A stretch of DNA of 15,052 nt from positions 1 to 15,052 of the forward strand of contig SEBM01000028.1 of NCBI GenBank assembly GCA_004296145.1, given 5' to 3'. A program made the position numbers and the translations under genes. This DNA comes from Flavobacterium sp. (GTDB lineage Bacteria; Bacteroidota; Bacteroidia; Flavobacteriales; Flavobacteriaceae). The notes below the pieces were generated by a model. It did not search any database, was not told the origin of the DNA, and was given only the letters and a program-made list of their open reading frames with translations. Shown piece after piece: positions 1-7,442 of this stretch (positions are counted from its first letter, which is position 1; each line of letters begins with the position of its first letter).

Positions 1-516
1 GTTTAGAATTATATTATAAAAATCTGGCTGAAAATCTAATAATACTTTGTTTGATTTAGTTGCGAATGCCTCTCAAGATGAAAAAAATAAGTCTGAAAAA
101 GCAAAAGTTGTTGCAATAACTGTATAGTACATTAAATTAAAAACTCCAAAACGCATATATATCGTCGTATTATTTGCAAGATTATTTTGAAAATATGTAT
201 AAAGATAAACCCAAAATACATTTATAACTAAAAGTGTACATACAAAAAAAGACATCTCAAAAACAAATGTTACTAAATCTTGAGGATCTTTTAAGATTAT
301 CACATTTTCCAATCCAATAAAAAGAAAAAGTGCGGCTTTCTCATAATTAACTCATAAATAAAAATAAGTCAAAATAAAACTTGCCATAAAATAAATCGCT
401 TTGTATATTATTTCTTTGTCTTTGCTTATTTTTAAATAAAGACTTCCGAAAAAAATGAATGTGCTTATACCTAAAAGGCTTAAAAAAATATTATATAATG
501 TTCCTATATTAAACAT
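1..516 (-). CDS. mttB: MttB/TatC-like Sec-independent protein translocase, C-terminus cut by window edge
   Basis: Probable mitochondrial TatC homologue, an inner-membrane protein of the twin-arginine translocation type. The frame is open for 172 codons from ATG 514-516 to base 1 when TGA is read as Trp (352-354 and 73-75 are TGA). Hydrophobic segments alternate with short loops. The order fits TatC: a first membrane helix, a loop entering 'DPQDLVTF', a second helix block, an 'NNLANNTT' loop, then 'FSDLFFSSWEAF', which resembles the conserved region before the fourth helix. The family is usually about 240-260 residues, so roughly a third is missing. The start lies 8 bases after the 3' end of tRNA-Val; a longer frame upstream runs through that tRNA and is not used. 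It contains a TGG Trp codon (211-213), the only TGG I noticed in the window's genes. The family call rests on pattern and topology, so it is less certain than the other genes. Confidence 0.75.
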
Positions 517-524
517 TTTTGATT

Positions 525-597
525 TGGGCAATAATGGACTCGAACCATTAACTGTTTCGGTGTAAACGAAACGCTCTACCAATTAAACTAATCACCC
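525..597 (-). tRNA. trnV: tRNA-Val (anticodon UAC)
   Basis: A 73-base cloverleaf. The acceptor GGGTGAT pairs with ATTGCCC (two G-T pairs), followed by discriminator A. The anticodon stem TTTCG/CGAAA encloses loop TTTACAC, giving anticodon TAC. The T arm has the usual TTCGAGT loop. It sits 6 bases after tRNA-fMet and 8 bases before the mttB start, so it probably serves as a processing point between them. Confidence 0.96.
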
Positions 598-603
598 TAT
601 TTT

Positions 604-675
604 TAGCAGAAGAAGGATTCGAACCTTCGCCTACGGATAATGAGCCCGTTGAGCTACCAATTACTCCATCCTGCT
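604..675 (-). tRNA. trnM(f): tRNA-Met (CAU), probable initiator fMet
   Basis: A 72-base cloverleaf. The acceptor AGCAGGA pairs with TTCTGCT and the discriminator is A. The anticodon stem ACGGG/TCCGT holds loop CTCATTA with anticodon CAT. The G-rich anticodon stem, the 5' A opposite T, and the D-arm sequence (AGTAATTGGTAGCTC) resemble mitochondrial and bacterial initiator tRNAs. It is one of three CAT-anticodon tRNAs in the window, and the initiator role is assigned by resemblance. Confidence 0.9.
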
Positions 676-945
676 AAATTGTTTTATACTTATTGTATAG
701 TCTTCCTTACGGCGTATTCCGTGCATTTCTCTTTTCACTTACATTTAAAACGTTAGAGTTCGAGAAGAGTTCTAGTGAAGTAGTTTTTACGCCCTTTTAT
801 GAGAAACTTTCTATATCCTATGCTTTTTAAGGTGTTTTACCCCCTGTTTTTCTCATTTATTCTTAAAAGATCAAAAAATAAAGAAATAAATTTACTGGTA
901 AAGATCTCATATTTCAAAAGAAGTAATTTGTTTTTGTTCCTTTTA
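676..945 (-). other. Longest non-coding stretch, between atp9 and tRNA-fMet
   Basis: This 270-base stretch has no credible protein gene. The longest minus-strand ATG frames I saw are under 20 codons, and a plus-strand frame starting at 799 overlaps atp9 antisense. Its tRNA-proximal half (about 680-805) contains the 5S-like structure listed separately. The atp9-proximal half (about 805-945) is AT-rich, with a G-run (GGGGG, minus strand) near 841-845 and nothing I can name. Confidence 0.7.
680..805 (-). rRNA. rrn5: Candidate 5S ribosomal RNA (low confidence, ends approximate)
   Basis: On the minus strand, TAGA (771-774) and TCTA (754-757) enclose exactly 13 bases ending in CGAAC. This is the geometry of helix III and loop C in bacterial 5S rRNA, where CUGA and UCAG enclose a 13-base loop ending in CGAAC. 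The next bases can add two more pairs with a two-base bulge, as in the family. A second hairpin, ACGG-AATACG-CCGT (709-722), begins 31 bases further on, close to the roughly 30 bases before helix IV in Escherichia coli. However, I could not form a convincing helix I joining the two ends, helix II is weak, and loop E is not recognisable. The resemblance could be chance. The location after atp9 and before a tRNA would be reasonable for a small RNA. Confidence 0.33.
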
Positions 946-1173
946 CTAGAAAGTAAAGAGGATCAAGAACGCCATCATAAGAGCAAAAAGCGCAATCGCT
1001 TCTGTTAAGGCAAATCCGAAAATTGCCAAACGGAAGAGTTCGTCTTTTTCGTTAGGATTACGAGAAACTGCAATTAAGAGTGAACTGAAGATGTTCCCGA
1101 TCCCTACCCCTGCTCCTGCGAGAGTAATTGTTGCCAATCCGGCTCCGATTAATTTAGCTGCTACTACTAACAT
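946..1173 (-). CDS. atp9: ATP synthase F0 subunit c (subunit 9)
   Basis: Subunit c of the rotor ring of mitochondrial ATP synthase, an inner-membrane hairpin that carries protons. The 75-residue length is normal for the family. Two membrane helices are visible: a glycine-rich first one with the repeated small-residue pattern 'AGLATITLAGAGVGIG' (residues 11-26), and a second around 'FGFALTEAIALFALMMAFLI'. Between them is the conserved polar loop 'SRNPNEKDELF' (37-47). The proton-carrying acid is Glu58 in 'TEAIALF'. The ATG is at 1171-1173 and the stop is TAG at 946-948, one of only two TAG stops among the genes here. No Trp codon occurs, so the frame is intact even under the standard code. Confidence 0.98.
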   Translation of the reverse strand: MLVVAAKLIGAGLATITLAGAGVGIGNIFSSLLIAVSRNPNEKDELFRLAIFGFALTEAIALFALMMAFLILFTF

Positions 1174-1202
1174 TTAAATAAAATAAGGGAAAAAAAAGAT
1201 TT

Positions 1203-1234
1203 CACTATATACCCTAAAAAGTAAGTATATAGCG
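1203..1234 (-). repeat. Inverted repeat/stem-loop upstream of atp9
   Basis: CTATATAC (1205-1212) and GTATATAG (1225-1232) are a perfect 8-bp inverted repeat around a 12-base loop. As minus-strand RNA the stem can extend by a G-U and a C-G pair to 10 bp. It lies in the 158-base spacer between the rps4 stop and the atp9 start, about 30 bases before the atp9 ATG. It could be a transcript-end or processing structure or part of the atp9 leader. AT-rich spacers produce such repeats by chance, so its function is open. Confidence 0.4.
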
Positions 1235-1331
1235 TGGTACAAATTAATTACTTGCATTTGCAAATAACCTTTTCATACCGAATTTCGTCTTCAAAAACAA
1301 TATCAGCAAAATTAGGTTGTTTAAATTTTTA

Positions 1332-2831
1332 TTACAATCCTCTAGATTTATAGAAAGAGTGTATTTTACTAATAGAACATTTAAAAGAATATGTAACTTC
1401 ATCTGGACGTGGATTATACATGTAAACAGCACGTAAAGTTTCAAAATCAAAATGAATATATGAAGGAACATATCAATGTACTGGACGTAAACGATTTGTT
1501 AATAATTTTCGTTCTTTTTTAAAACGTTTAAAAGTTAAAAAATAAACTAAAGCAGATTTTCGTAAAGTTTTCTTACCTGTAACAGCATTAATATTATACA
1601 TCATTTTAGTTGCATATCTATTAATACGGCGTTGGATTACTGAATTTTGTACACTTTCTAACTTTTTAGCTCATAATGCATATCGTAATTGTAATAAAGA
1701 TTTTTTTTCAGTTAAAAATTCTCCTAATTTGATTTTAGCAGTTTCATCATTATTTAAAACAATTCCATAAAAATTTAATTCTTCAATTTTAGCGCGTAAA
1801 AAAAAGAAACTTAAACTTTTATATACATAAATAATTTTACTAAAAATTTTTAAAAAGTTTACATAATAATTACGTCAACGTCAAACACGCATTTTTCATT
1901 TTTTCTTAGCAGATTTTCCATGAATACGTGCAAAAGTGTTTAACATAAGTTTATACTGTTTTTTTAACAACATCGTACGTGCTTCTAAATGATCTAAAGC
2001 ATCTAAAGTTTTTTTTCGTGATGGTATATCTTGCAACAAAAGCGACGCTCTTGCAATTGCAATTTTATGTAAAAAAGCTTTGAAAAAGAGACGAAATTTA
2101 CGTGTCATTTTAGGGATATATCTCGAAACTTCGTTAATTTTTTTCAATAACGAAATATTTCCTTTTTTGAAATACGTTGTACGCATAATTCAAAAACTTT
2201 TTTTTCGCAAAAGATTTTTTTGTCGACGTCTTCAAATGAATTTCCCATGTGAACGTCAATAAATACGTTCTAACATATGAAATGCAAATGCACGTCAATA
2301 TTTTCTATTAATAGAAATAACATCTCCTGGGCGAACTAATGAATTCGCAGAATTTTCTAATTTTCCATTTACTAATACTCCTTGATGATGTACAAATTGA
2401 TTACATGCATAAATCGTAGGTAAAAAACGCATACGGAAAACTACCATATCTAAACGTCGTTCTAAGGCTGCAAAAAATGCACCATTTCTAGTATTTATAT
2501 TTCCAGAATAATTTTTAAAAAATTTACGGAAAGAAGTTTCACTAACCTTTCCATAAAAAACTCTTAAACGTTGTTTGGCATAAAATACTTCACGATATTG
2601 GCGCTTAGCCGCTCCACGACGACGTGCATATGGGCGTATATAACGTCGCGCAATTGTTCATTTCATATTATTAAAAACGAGGAAATAGCGTTTAAAAAGT
2701 CCTCTACGGATAAGTTTACGACCTCTTATATTAAAAAAACGACGTAAACGTGAATTTTTATATGGTCATATTTTATTTTTTGATTGAAAAGCTATTTTAT
2801 ATCGAGGTTTATATGTATTTTTTTCTATCAT
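1332..2831 (-). CDS. rps4: Small-subunit ribosomal protein S4, greatly enlarged
   Basis: Primary 16S-binding protein of the mitoribosome small subunit. The frame runs 500 codons from ATG 2829-2831 to TAA 1332-1334 with several in-frame TGA (Trp), giving 499 residues against about 205 for bacterial S4. The basic N-terminal region (about 1-120) contains 'RRGLFKRYF' and 'YGKVSETSFRKFF'. The S4 RNA-binding domain follows at about 124-176, with 'ERRLDMVVFRM' and 'GVLVNGKLENSANSLVRPGD'. After it comes a highly basic insertion of about 275 residues (about 177-451) with no recognised domain. A C-terminal block (about 452-475) includes 'WYVPSYIHFDFETLRAVY', recalling the conserved C-terminal tail of plant and algal mitochondrial Rps4. 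It starts 16 bases after the rpl6 stop. The identification is firm; the role of the insertion is unknown. Confidence 0.93.
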
Positions 2832-2847
2832 TTTTAATCTCGTTTAG

Positions 2848-3363
2848 TTATTTCCCTTCGCGTTTACCTTTTTTCAAACGTAAAGTTTCCCCATAATAAT
2901 GAATCCCTTTACCTTTATAAGCATCAGGTTTTCTTAATGCGCGAACATCTGCAGATATTTGTTTAACCAAAGGCAACTCTTTACCTTTTATCAAAAGAAT
3001 AGTTCCTTTTGATTTTGAACATACTACTTTAACCTCTTTAGGAATTTCATAAAAAACTTCATGAGAATATCCAGCTTTAACATAAAGTTTATTTTCTTTA
3101 ACTGATGCACGATACCCTACACCAATCAATTTCATTTTTTGAGTAAACCCTTTATGTACTCCATTAATAAGAGCACGTATTCAAGCTAAATACGCATTTT
3201 CTTTTGTAGAATCAGATTCAGATCATAAATATAACATAGAATCTTTTAATGCAAGAGAAAACCCTTCTTTCTTTTTTATAACGCTTCCTAAAGGACCTTC
3301 AACTTTTAAAAATTTGGGACCTCAAGCGATCTTTACTTCCTTTGGTATATTTAATGATAACAT
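2848..3363 (-). CDS. rpl6: Large-subunit ribosomal protein L6
   Basis: L6 binds 23S rRNA near the factor-binding region of the large subunit. The frame is 172 codons from ATG 3361-3363 to TAA 2848-2850 (171 residues, near the bacterial 177) and includes TGA codons read as Trp in the N-terminal half. 'IPKEVKIAWGPKFLKVEGPLG' lies near the start, in an L6-like N-terminal domain. The C-terminal domain carries 'LIGVGYRASVKENKL' and ends with the family signature 'RKPDAYKGKGIHYYGE' and a basic tail. A standard-code reading shows only the last 95 residues. It lies between rps8 (16 bases upstream) and rps4 (16 bases downstream), preserving the spc-operon order rps14-rps8-rpl6. Confidence 0.97.
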
Positions 3364-3379
3364 TTGTTACGCAAATTTT

Positions 3380-3784
3380 TTAATAAATTCCACATAGAAG
3401 TTCCCCTCCAAGATTAAGCAAACGAGCATCTCTATCAACCATAATCCCTTTAGGTGTTGAAAGTAAAAAAACACCTGCTGTGGTTTTAGGTTTTCACAAA
3501 ACTTTAGTTGAAAGATATGTTCGACGTCCTGGAGTAGAAACTCTAAAAACATTCTGTATAGCAGGTGCCCCATTCGCATTATATTTTAGATATACTTTGA
3601 TTCGTTTCATATTTATTTTTGAATCATAATATTCTTTAAATCCAGAAAGATACCCTTCTTTATATAATACTTCCAAAACTTCCGCACAGTATCGCGGCAT
3701 TGCAGGATGCAAAACAACTGCATCTGAGCCCGCTCTTTGCCCATTTTTTATTCTAATTAACATATCACTTAAAAAATCGTTCAT
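3380..3784 (-). CDS. rps8: Small-subunit ribosomal protein S8
   Basis: S8 binds the central domain of small-subunit rRNA. The 134 residues (ATG 3782-3784, TAA 3380-3382) match the usual family length. It starts with 'MNDFLSDMLIRIKNGQRAG', a normal S8 N-terminus. The C-terminal RNA-binding domain carries 'STPKGIMVDRDARLLNLGGE' (109-128), the classic S8 motif. An in-frame TGA (3494-3496, Trp97) separates this end from the rest under the standard code, which hides the motif. It follows rps14 by 9 bases and precedes rpl6 by 16 bases, so these are probably cotranscribed. Confidence 0.97.
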
Positions 3785-3793
3785 TTTAAAATT

Positions 3794-4093
3794 TTATCAA
3801 CTTGCGTTTTTTACTCCAATAAGTTTACCTTGTCAAACATATTTTCGAAACATTAGGCGAGAAAGCCCAAATTTTTTATAAACAGCTCGTGGACGGTTTG
3901 TTAAAACACATCGATTACGGATTCGTGTTAATGAAGAATCTTTTGGCAATTGTAAAAGCTCTTTGTATGCATAAACTCTCAACGATTTTGATAAACGTAA
4001 ATCTTCTACTAAAGATTTTAAAAAAACTTTACGTTTTTCAAAAGAATCAAAAAGCATACGTCGGCGCATATCTTTAAGAAATATATATTTCAT
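3794..4093 (-). CDS. rps14: Small-subunit ribosomal protein S14
   Basis: S14 sits in the head of the small ribosomal subunit. It has 99 residues (ATG 4091-4093, TAA 3794-3796), with the last 13 residues recovered by reading TGA 3833-3835 as Trp87; the final Trp before the stop is also TGA. Conserved features are 'RIRNRCVLTNRPRAVYKKFG' (57-76), 'LSRLMFRKY' and the ending 'GVKNASW'. There is no pair of CxxC motifs, so this is the longer zinc-free type. It begins 8 bases after the 3' end of tRNA-Ala and leads the rps14-rps8-rpl6-rps4 block. Confidence 0.97.
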
Positions 4094-4101
4094 TTATTGT
4101 T

Positions 4102-4174
4102 TGGAGATAATCGGACTCGAACCGATGACCCAATGCTTGCAAAGCATTTGTTCTACCAACTAAACTATACCCCC
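4102..4174 (-). tRNA. trnA: tRNA-Ala (anticodon UGC)
   Basis: A 73-base cloverleaf. The acceptor GGGGGTA pairs with TATCTCC (with G-T pairs) and the discriminator is A. The anticodon stem AATGC/GCATT holds loop TTTGCAA, anticodon TGC. The D arm (TAGTTTAGTTGGTAGAAC) and TTCGAGT T loop are standard. It lies 4 bases from tRNA-Cys and 8 bases before rps14. Confidence 0.96.
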
Positions 4175-4178
4175 TCTC

Positions 4179-4251
4179 AGACTAGAGGCAGAATCGAACT
4201 GCCTTTAAACGATTTGCAATCGTCCACATTAACCATTTATGTTATCCAGTC
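4179..4251 (-). tRNA. trnC: tRNA-Cys (anticodon GCA)
   Basis: A 73-base cloverleaf. The acceptor GACTGGA pairs with TCTAGTC, and the discriminator is T, as is usual for tRNA-Cys. The anticodon stem GACGA/TCGTT (first pair G-T) holds loop TTGCAAA, anticodon GCA. The T arm is GGCAG-TTCGATT-CTGCC. It is part of an Ile-Cys-Ala tRNA cluster between cob-nad2 and rps14. Confidence 0.93.
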
Positions 4252-4266
4252 GCGCGAATTGAAAAA

Positions 4267-4340
4267 TGGGCCTAAGTAGACTCGAACTACTGACCTTACG
4301 CTTATCAAGCGTACACTCTAACCAACTGAGTTATAAGCCC
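4267..4340 (-). tRNA. trnI(gau): tRNA-Ile (anticodon GAU)
   Basis: A 74-base cloverleaf. The acceptor GGGCTTA pairs with TAGGCCC (one T-G pair) and the discriminator is A. The anticodon stem TACGC/GCGTA holds loop TTGATAA, anticodon GAT. The D arm is AACTCAGTTGGTTAGAGT. It begins 41 bases after the nad2 stop. Confidence 0.96.
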
Positions 4341-4381
4341 CTTTGAAGAAGGAAAAAGAAAAGCTCTAATTTACTTTTAAT

Positions 4382-6037
4382 TTAATGTAAAAGAACCATT
4401 AATGCCTTTGCTTGCATCATCAATAGTGGTTTTTGTACTATAAATAAATAAAAAAGAAGTACTAAAAAAAGAACTGAAATAATTTTTAAACGTTCTTCAT
4501 TTTTTGCCACTGGTTTTGAATACCCTTTTTCTTCATCAAAGAAAATAATTTTCACAAGACGCAAATAATAAAAAAAACTTGCTACAGTAAAGAAAAACAA
4601 AATGTAATTTGTATAAAATCTTGAACTATCTATTAATGCTGCAAGTACATCTAATTTAACAAAAAATCCTCCTAATGGTGGAATTCCACTCATTGAAAAA
4701 ATCAAAAGTGCGAAAATCATTGCTAACATTGGATCACTATTTTTTAAAACTTTTAAATGTACAATATTATTATGCTCTTTACCTAAATGTAACAAAGTAA
4801 ATCACATAATAAATGATGTTATAATATATACAGGTAAATAGTGAAAAGTAGCTGTTAATCCTTGAAAACTTGAAAGACTTAAAGAAACTAACATAAACCC
4901 TACATGACCCATTGAACTATACACAAAAAAACGTTTTATACCTTTTTCAGCAAAAGCTCCAATCATTCCAAAAAAAACACTAAGAACGCTACAGAATATT
5001 AAAAATGGCGCAGATACAATACTAAATACATAAAAAAGAGTAAATAATAATTTTGCCATCATAAAAAAAACCATTGCTTTAAAAAAAATTGATAAAAATG
5101 TTACTGAAGCAATTGGCGCTTTTCCATAAACACTAGGAGCTCAAAAATGAAAAGGTGCTGAAGTAATTTTAAAAAGAAAATTTACAAAAAGTAAAAAAAA
5201 TGCAATCATTGTAGCTGTAGTATATGGAGTACTTACATTATAAATTACTTCTCAATCTTCTAAACCTCCAGAAGTTGTAAAACTTTCTCTATACCCTTCA
5301 TACATTTCAATGTTATTATAAAATTCATCAAAACGTGAATCATGCTCAAGACCTATAGAAGAACAAAAATCATTCGCAACACGTCCCATAGGGAACATAC
5401 GTGGTGCTTTTTCTGAAGGTTCAATCAAAAGTAATTGAAGATCATGAAATACCATTGTTCCTCAACTTCTGTATATTAATGCTACTGCTAAAATCATTAA
5501 CCCACTTGGAACACTTCCTAAAATAAAATACTGTGCACCTGCATAAGTACTAAAACGATTTTTACGTTCAAAAGCTGTTAAAGCGTATGAAGCTAAAGTT
5601 ACAATTTCAATAGCTATAACAAAATCAACTAAATTCATTGATAACATAAAAAACAAAGAACCTATCAAAATAAAGAAAATAATTATAGGATACTCAATTT
5701 CATAACTATTTGAAATAAAATAACGATCGGCTATTCCATATAAAAATATAGCTACTGTAATTACTGCATAAATCATAAACAAATGTAAGAACGGATGTCC
5801 TAAATTTGCTTCTTCTTCATCTCAAAAGAAAAAATGACGAATTGTATTATAACAACGATCATTAACTTTTCAAGTATCGACATATGTATGTGCCTTTAAT
5901 AATAAGAAAAGCCCAAAATACATAAAACCCATTTTATTTATAAAACGGGTAAATGATCCACTTTTTTCAAAAAAAATTGCAAGAAAAAATAAATATAATA
6001 CGATAAAACATACTTGAAACATGTCAATGTAATACAT
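4382..6037 (-). other. nad2: NADH dehydrogenase subunit 2 portion of the fused frame (complex I)
   Basis: Nad2 is one of the three antiporter-like proton-pumping subunits of the complex I membrane arm. From Met432 the portion is 551 residues, longer than the usual roughly 490-500. Typical features in order are 'EYPIIIFFILIGSLFFMLS' (546-564), 'ASYALTAFERKNRFSTYAGA', the 'FKITSAPFHFWAPSVYGKAP' segment with the conserved Lys and Pro-Phe-His-x-Trp, 'FVYSSMGHVGFML', and 'SMSGIPPLGGFFVKL'. A hydrophilic stretch (about 626-705) interrupts a normally short loop. Three TM-like segments precede the first conserved block. Trp codons are TGA at 4802, 5252, 5462 and 5870, which split the gene under the standard code. 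Any separate start would be Met432 or Met435, but neither follows a stop codon. Confidence 0.93.
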
Positions 6038-7330
6038 AATTGAGAGAGTAGCCTCTCCCACTCTACCAAAAACTAGAGTTGGATCAGGAAAAATAATACG
6101 ATCAGTTCCATAAACTGGGTGTTTTGATACAACACGTCCAAATTCGTAGATAGGATTTATAAACCCTGCTTGTCTTAATTGTGTATTAATAACAGCATTT
6201 TCTAAGAATCCTATAAGTGGGAGTAATGGGATGAAATATAAGAAGTATGATAATGTTACAAAAATACCCATTTCAATAAAAGGTGACTCAACAATTTCTT
6301 GTCCAATTCATCCTAAACTTACAGAATCTGCAAAAAAATATCAGAAAAGTCAAAGATTTAATGGTTTAAAAAAGTTACTTCTAAATGATGAAGTATCTAA
6401 TACAGGTAAAAGTGCTAAAATAAAAATAGCTAAAACCATTAAAACAACCCCTCCTAATTTATCAGGTACTGTACGTAAAATTGCATAAAAAGGTAAGAAA
6501 TATCATTCAGGTACGATATGTGCTGGAGTTACAAGTGGATTTGCTTCGATATAATTATCTGGATGCCCCATGTAATTTGGTGCGTATACTACAAATAAAG
6601 AAAAAATTAAAACAAAAATTAAAAATCCGAAGAGATCTTTCACGTAAAAATAAGGATAGAAAGGAATTCTATCTACTACTGAAGAAATCCCTAATGGGTT
6701 ATTTGAACCATTTTGATGTAATAAAATTAAATGTAAACCTGCTAAACCTGCAATAGCAAAAGGTAACAAATAATGTAAGCTAAAGAAACGATTTAAAGTA
6801 GGATTATCTACTGAAAAACCCCCTCATAATATTTGTACGATTGAATTTCCAATTCCAGGAATTGCTGAGAAAAGGTTAGTAATCACAGTTGCCCCTCAAA
6901 AACTCATTTGTCCTCATGGAAGAACATATCCCATGAATCCAGTTGCCATCATTAAGAAGAAAATAATAATTCCTGAATATCATAAATTAGCTCGTGGTTG
7001 AAAATATGATCCGTAGTATAATCCTCTAAACATATGAATATATACTACAATAAAAAACATTGAGGCACCATTTGCGTGAATATAACGCAATGTTACTCCT
7101 CCGCGCACATCGCGCATAATATGTTCGACACTTGTAAAGGCTAAATGAACCTCTGGCGCGTAATGCATTGCCAATAACACTCCTGTAACAATTTGTGTTA
7201 CTAATGCCATTCCTGCGATAGATCCAAACCCTCATAAGTACGTTAAATTTATAGGACTAGGATACCCGTCCAAATGGTTGCTTATAGTTGAAACTAGTGG
7301 ATTTCGTAATAGTGTGCTATATACTGACAT
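4382..7330 (-). CDS. cob-nad2: Continuous cob-nad2 reading frame: apocytochrome b fused in frame to NADH dehydrogenase subunit 2
   Basis: One frame of 983 codons (982 residues) runs from ATG 7328-7330 to TAA 4382-4384. I read it codon by codon, with special attention to the cob-nad2 junction and the stretch 5783-5872, and found only TGA (Trp) and no TAA or TAG. Residues 1 to about 385 are a complete cytochrome b. Residues about 432-982 are a complete Nad2. The roughly 46 residues between them match neither family to my eye. Both halves have intact motifs, so this is not a degraded gene. It starts 12 bases after tRNA-Trp and is followed after 41 bases by tRNA-Ile, with no tRNA or spacer at the junction that could serve as a cleavage point. 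Possible explanations are a true fusion protein, a precursor cut after translation, internal initiation at Met432, or an RNA-edited stop. Confidence 0.88.
6038..6175 (-). other. Unassigned linker between the cob and nad2 portions
   Basis: This covers about 46 residues (386-431) between the end of cytochrome b homology and Met432. They are mostly polar, with a few aromatics and several prolines and glycines, for example 'INPIYEFGRVVSKHPVYG' and 'FPDPTLVFGRVGEATLS'. No membrane helix is evident. I recognise no family. The composition would suit an exposed loop, and a protease could in principle separate the two proteins here. Confidence 0.6.
6176..7330 (-). other. cob: Cytochrome b portion of the fused frame (complex III)
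   Basis: Apocytochrome b, the di-heme quinol-oxidising core of complex III in the inner membrane, covers residues 1 to about 385 (bovine protein 379). The four heme-ligand histidines are visible at His85 and His99 ('YIHANGAS', 'YIHMFRG') and His186 and His200 ('SLHYLLPF', 'GLHLILL'), with the expected spacing. 'GYVLPWGQMSFWGA' (134-147) and the Qo-site 'PEWY' (274-277) are present. The C-terminal helices carry 'PDKLGGV' (289-295) and end in 'PLIGFLEN' (371-378), which is where normal cytochrome b finishes. Most Trp residues are encoded by TGA. The unusual point is the missing stop codon after this end. Confidence 0.96.
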
Positions 7331-7342
7331 TAAAACGTATAT

Positions 7343-7415
7343 CAGGAGAAAAGGGACTCGAACCCTTAGCTTATGGTTTTGAAGACCACCGTTCTACCGA
7401 TTGAACTATACTCCT
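7343..7415 (-). tRNA. trnW: tRNA-Trp (anticodon UCA), reads UGA and UGG
   Basis: A 73-base cloverleaf with acceptor AGGAGTA/TTCTCCT, carrying one T-T mismatch at position 6-67, and discriminator G as expected for tRNA-Trp. The anticodon stem GTGGT/ACCAT holds loop CTTCAAA, anticodon TCA. This anticodon explains why TGA is used as a Trp codon across the window. It lies between nad6 (27 bases) and cob (12 bases). Confidence 0.96.
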
Positions 7416-7442
7416 TCACATACCGTAAAAAACATAAAAAAA

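Noticed and set aside
517..582. N-terminal extension of mttB
   Set aside because: The extra codons lie inside tRNA-Val. The Met at 514-516, just after the tRNA, is the sensible start.
799..1008. A 69-codon plus-strand frame
   Set aside because: It overlaps atp9 antisense, has no recognisable motif, and all neighbouring genes are on the minus strand.
1252..1263. Short palindrome TTGCATTTGCAA in the rps4-atp9 spacer
   Set aside because: It is only 5 bp with a 2-base loop, which is easily explained by chance in AT-rich DNA.
1244..1471. A 75-codon minus-strand frame overlapping the end of rps4
   Set aside because: It lies in another frame across the conserved Rps4 C-terminus and has AT-driven low-complexity composition.
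5870..6271. A 133-codon frame starting at Met 'MGIFVTLSYF' as a separate gene or as the nad2 start
   Set aside because: This Met is residue 354 of the cob frame, and the following residues are the last helix of cytochrome b. The frame ends at a TGA that is Trp, not a stop.
6231..6756. Two plus-strand frames of 85 and 91 codons
   Set aside because: They are antisense to the cytochrome b coding region, which has clear conserved motifs on the minus strand.
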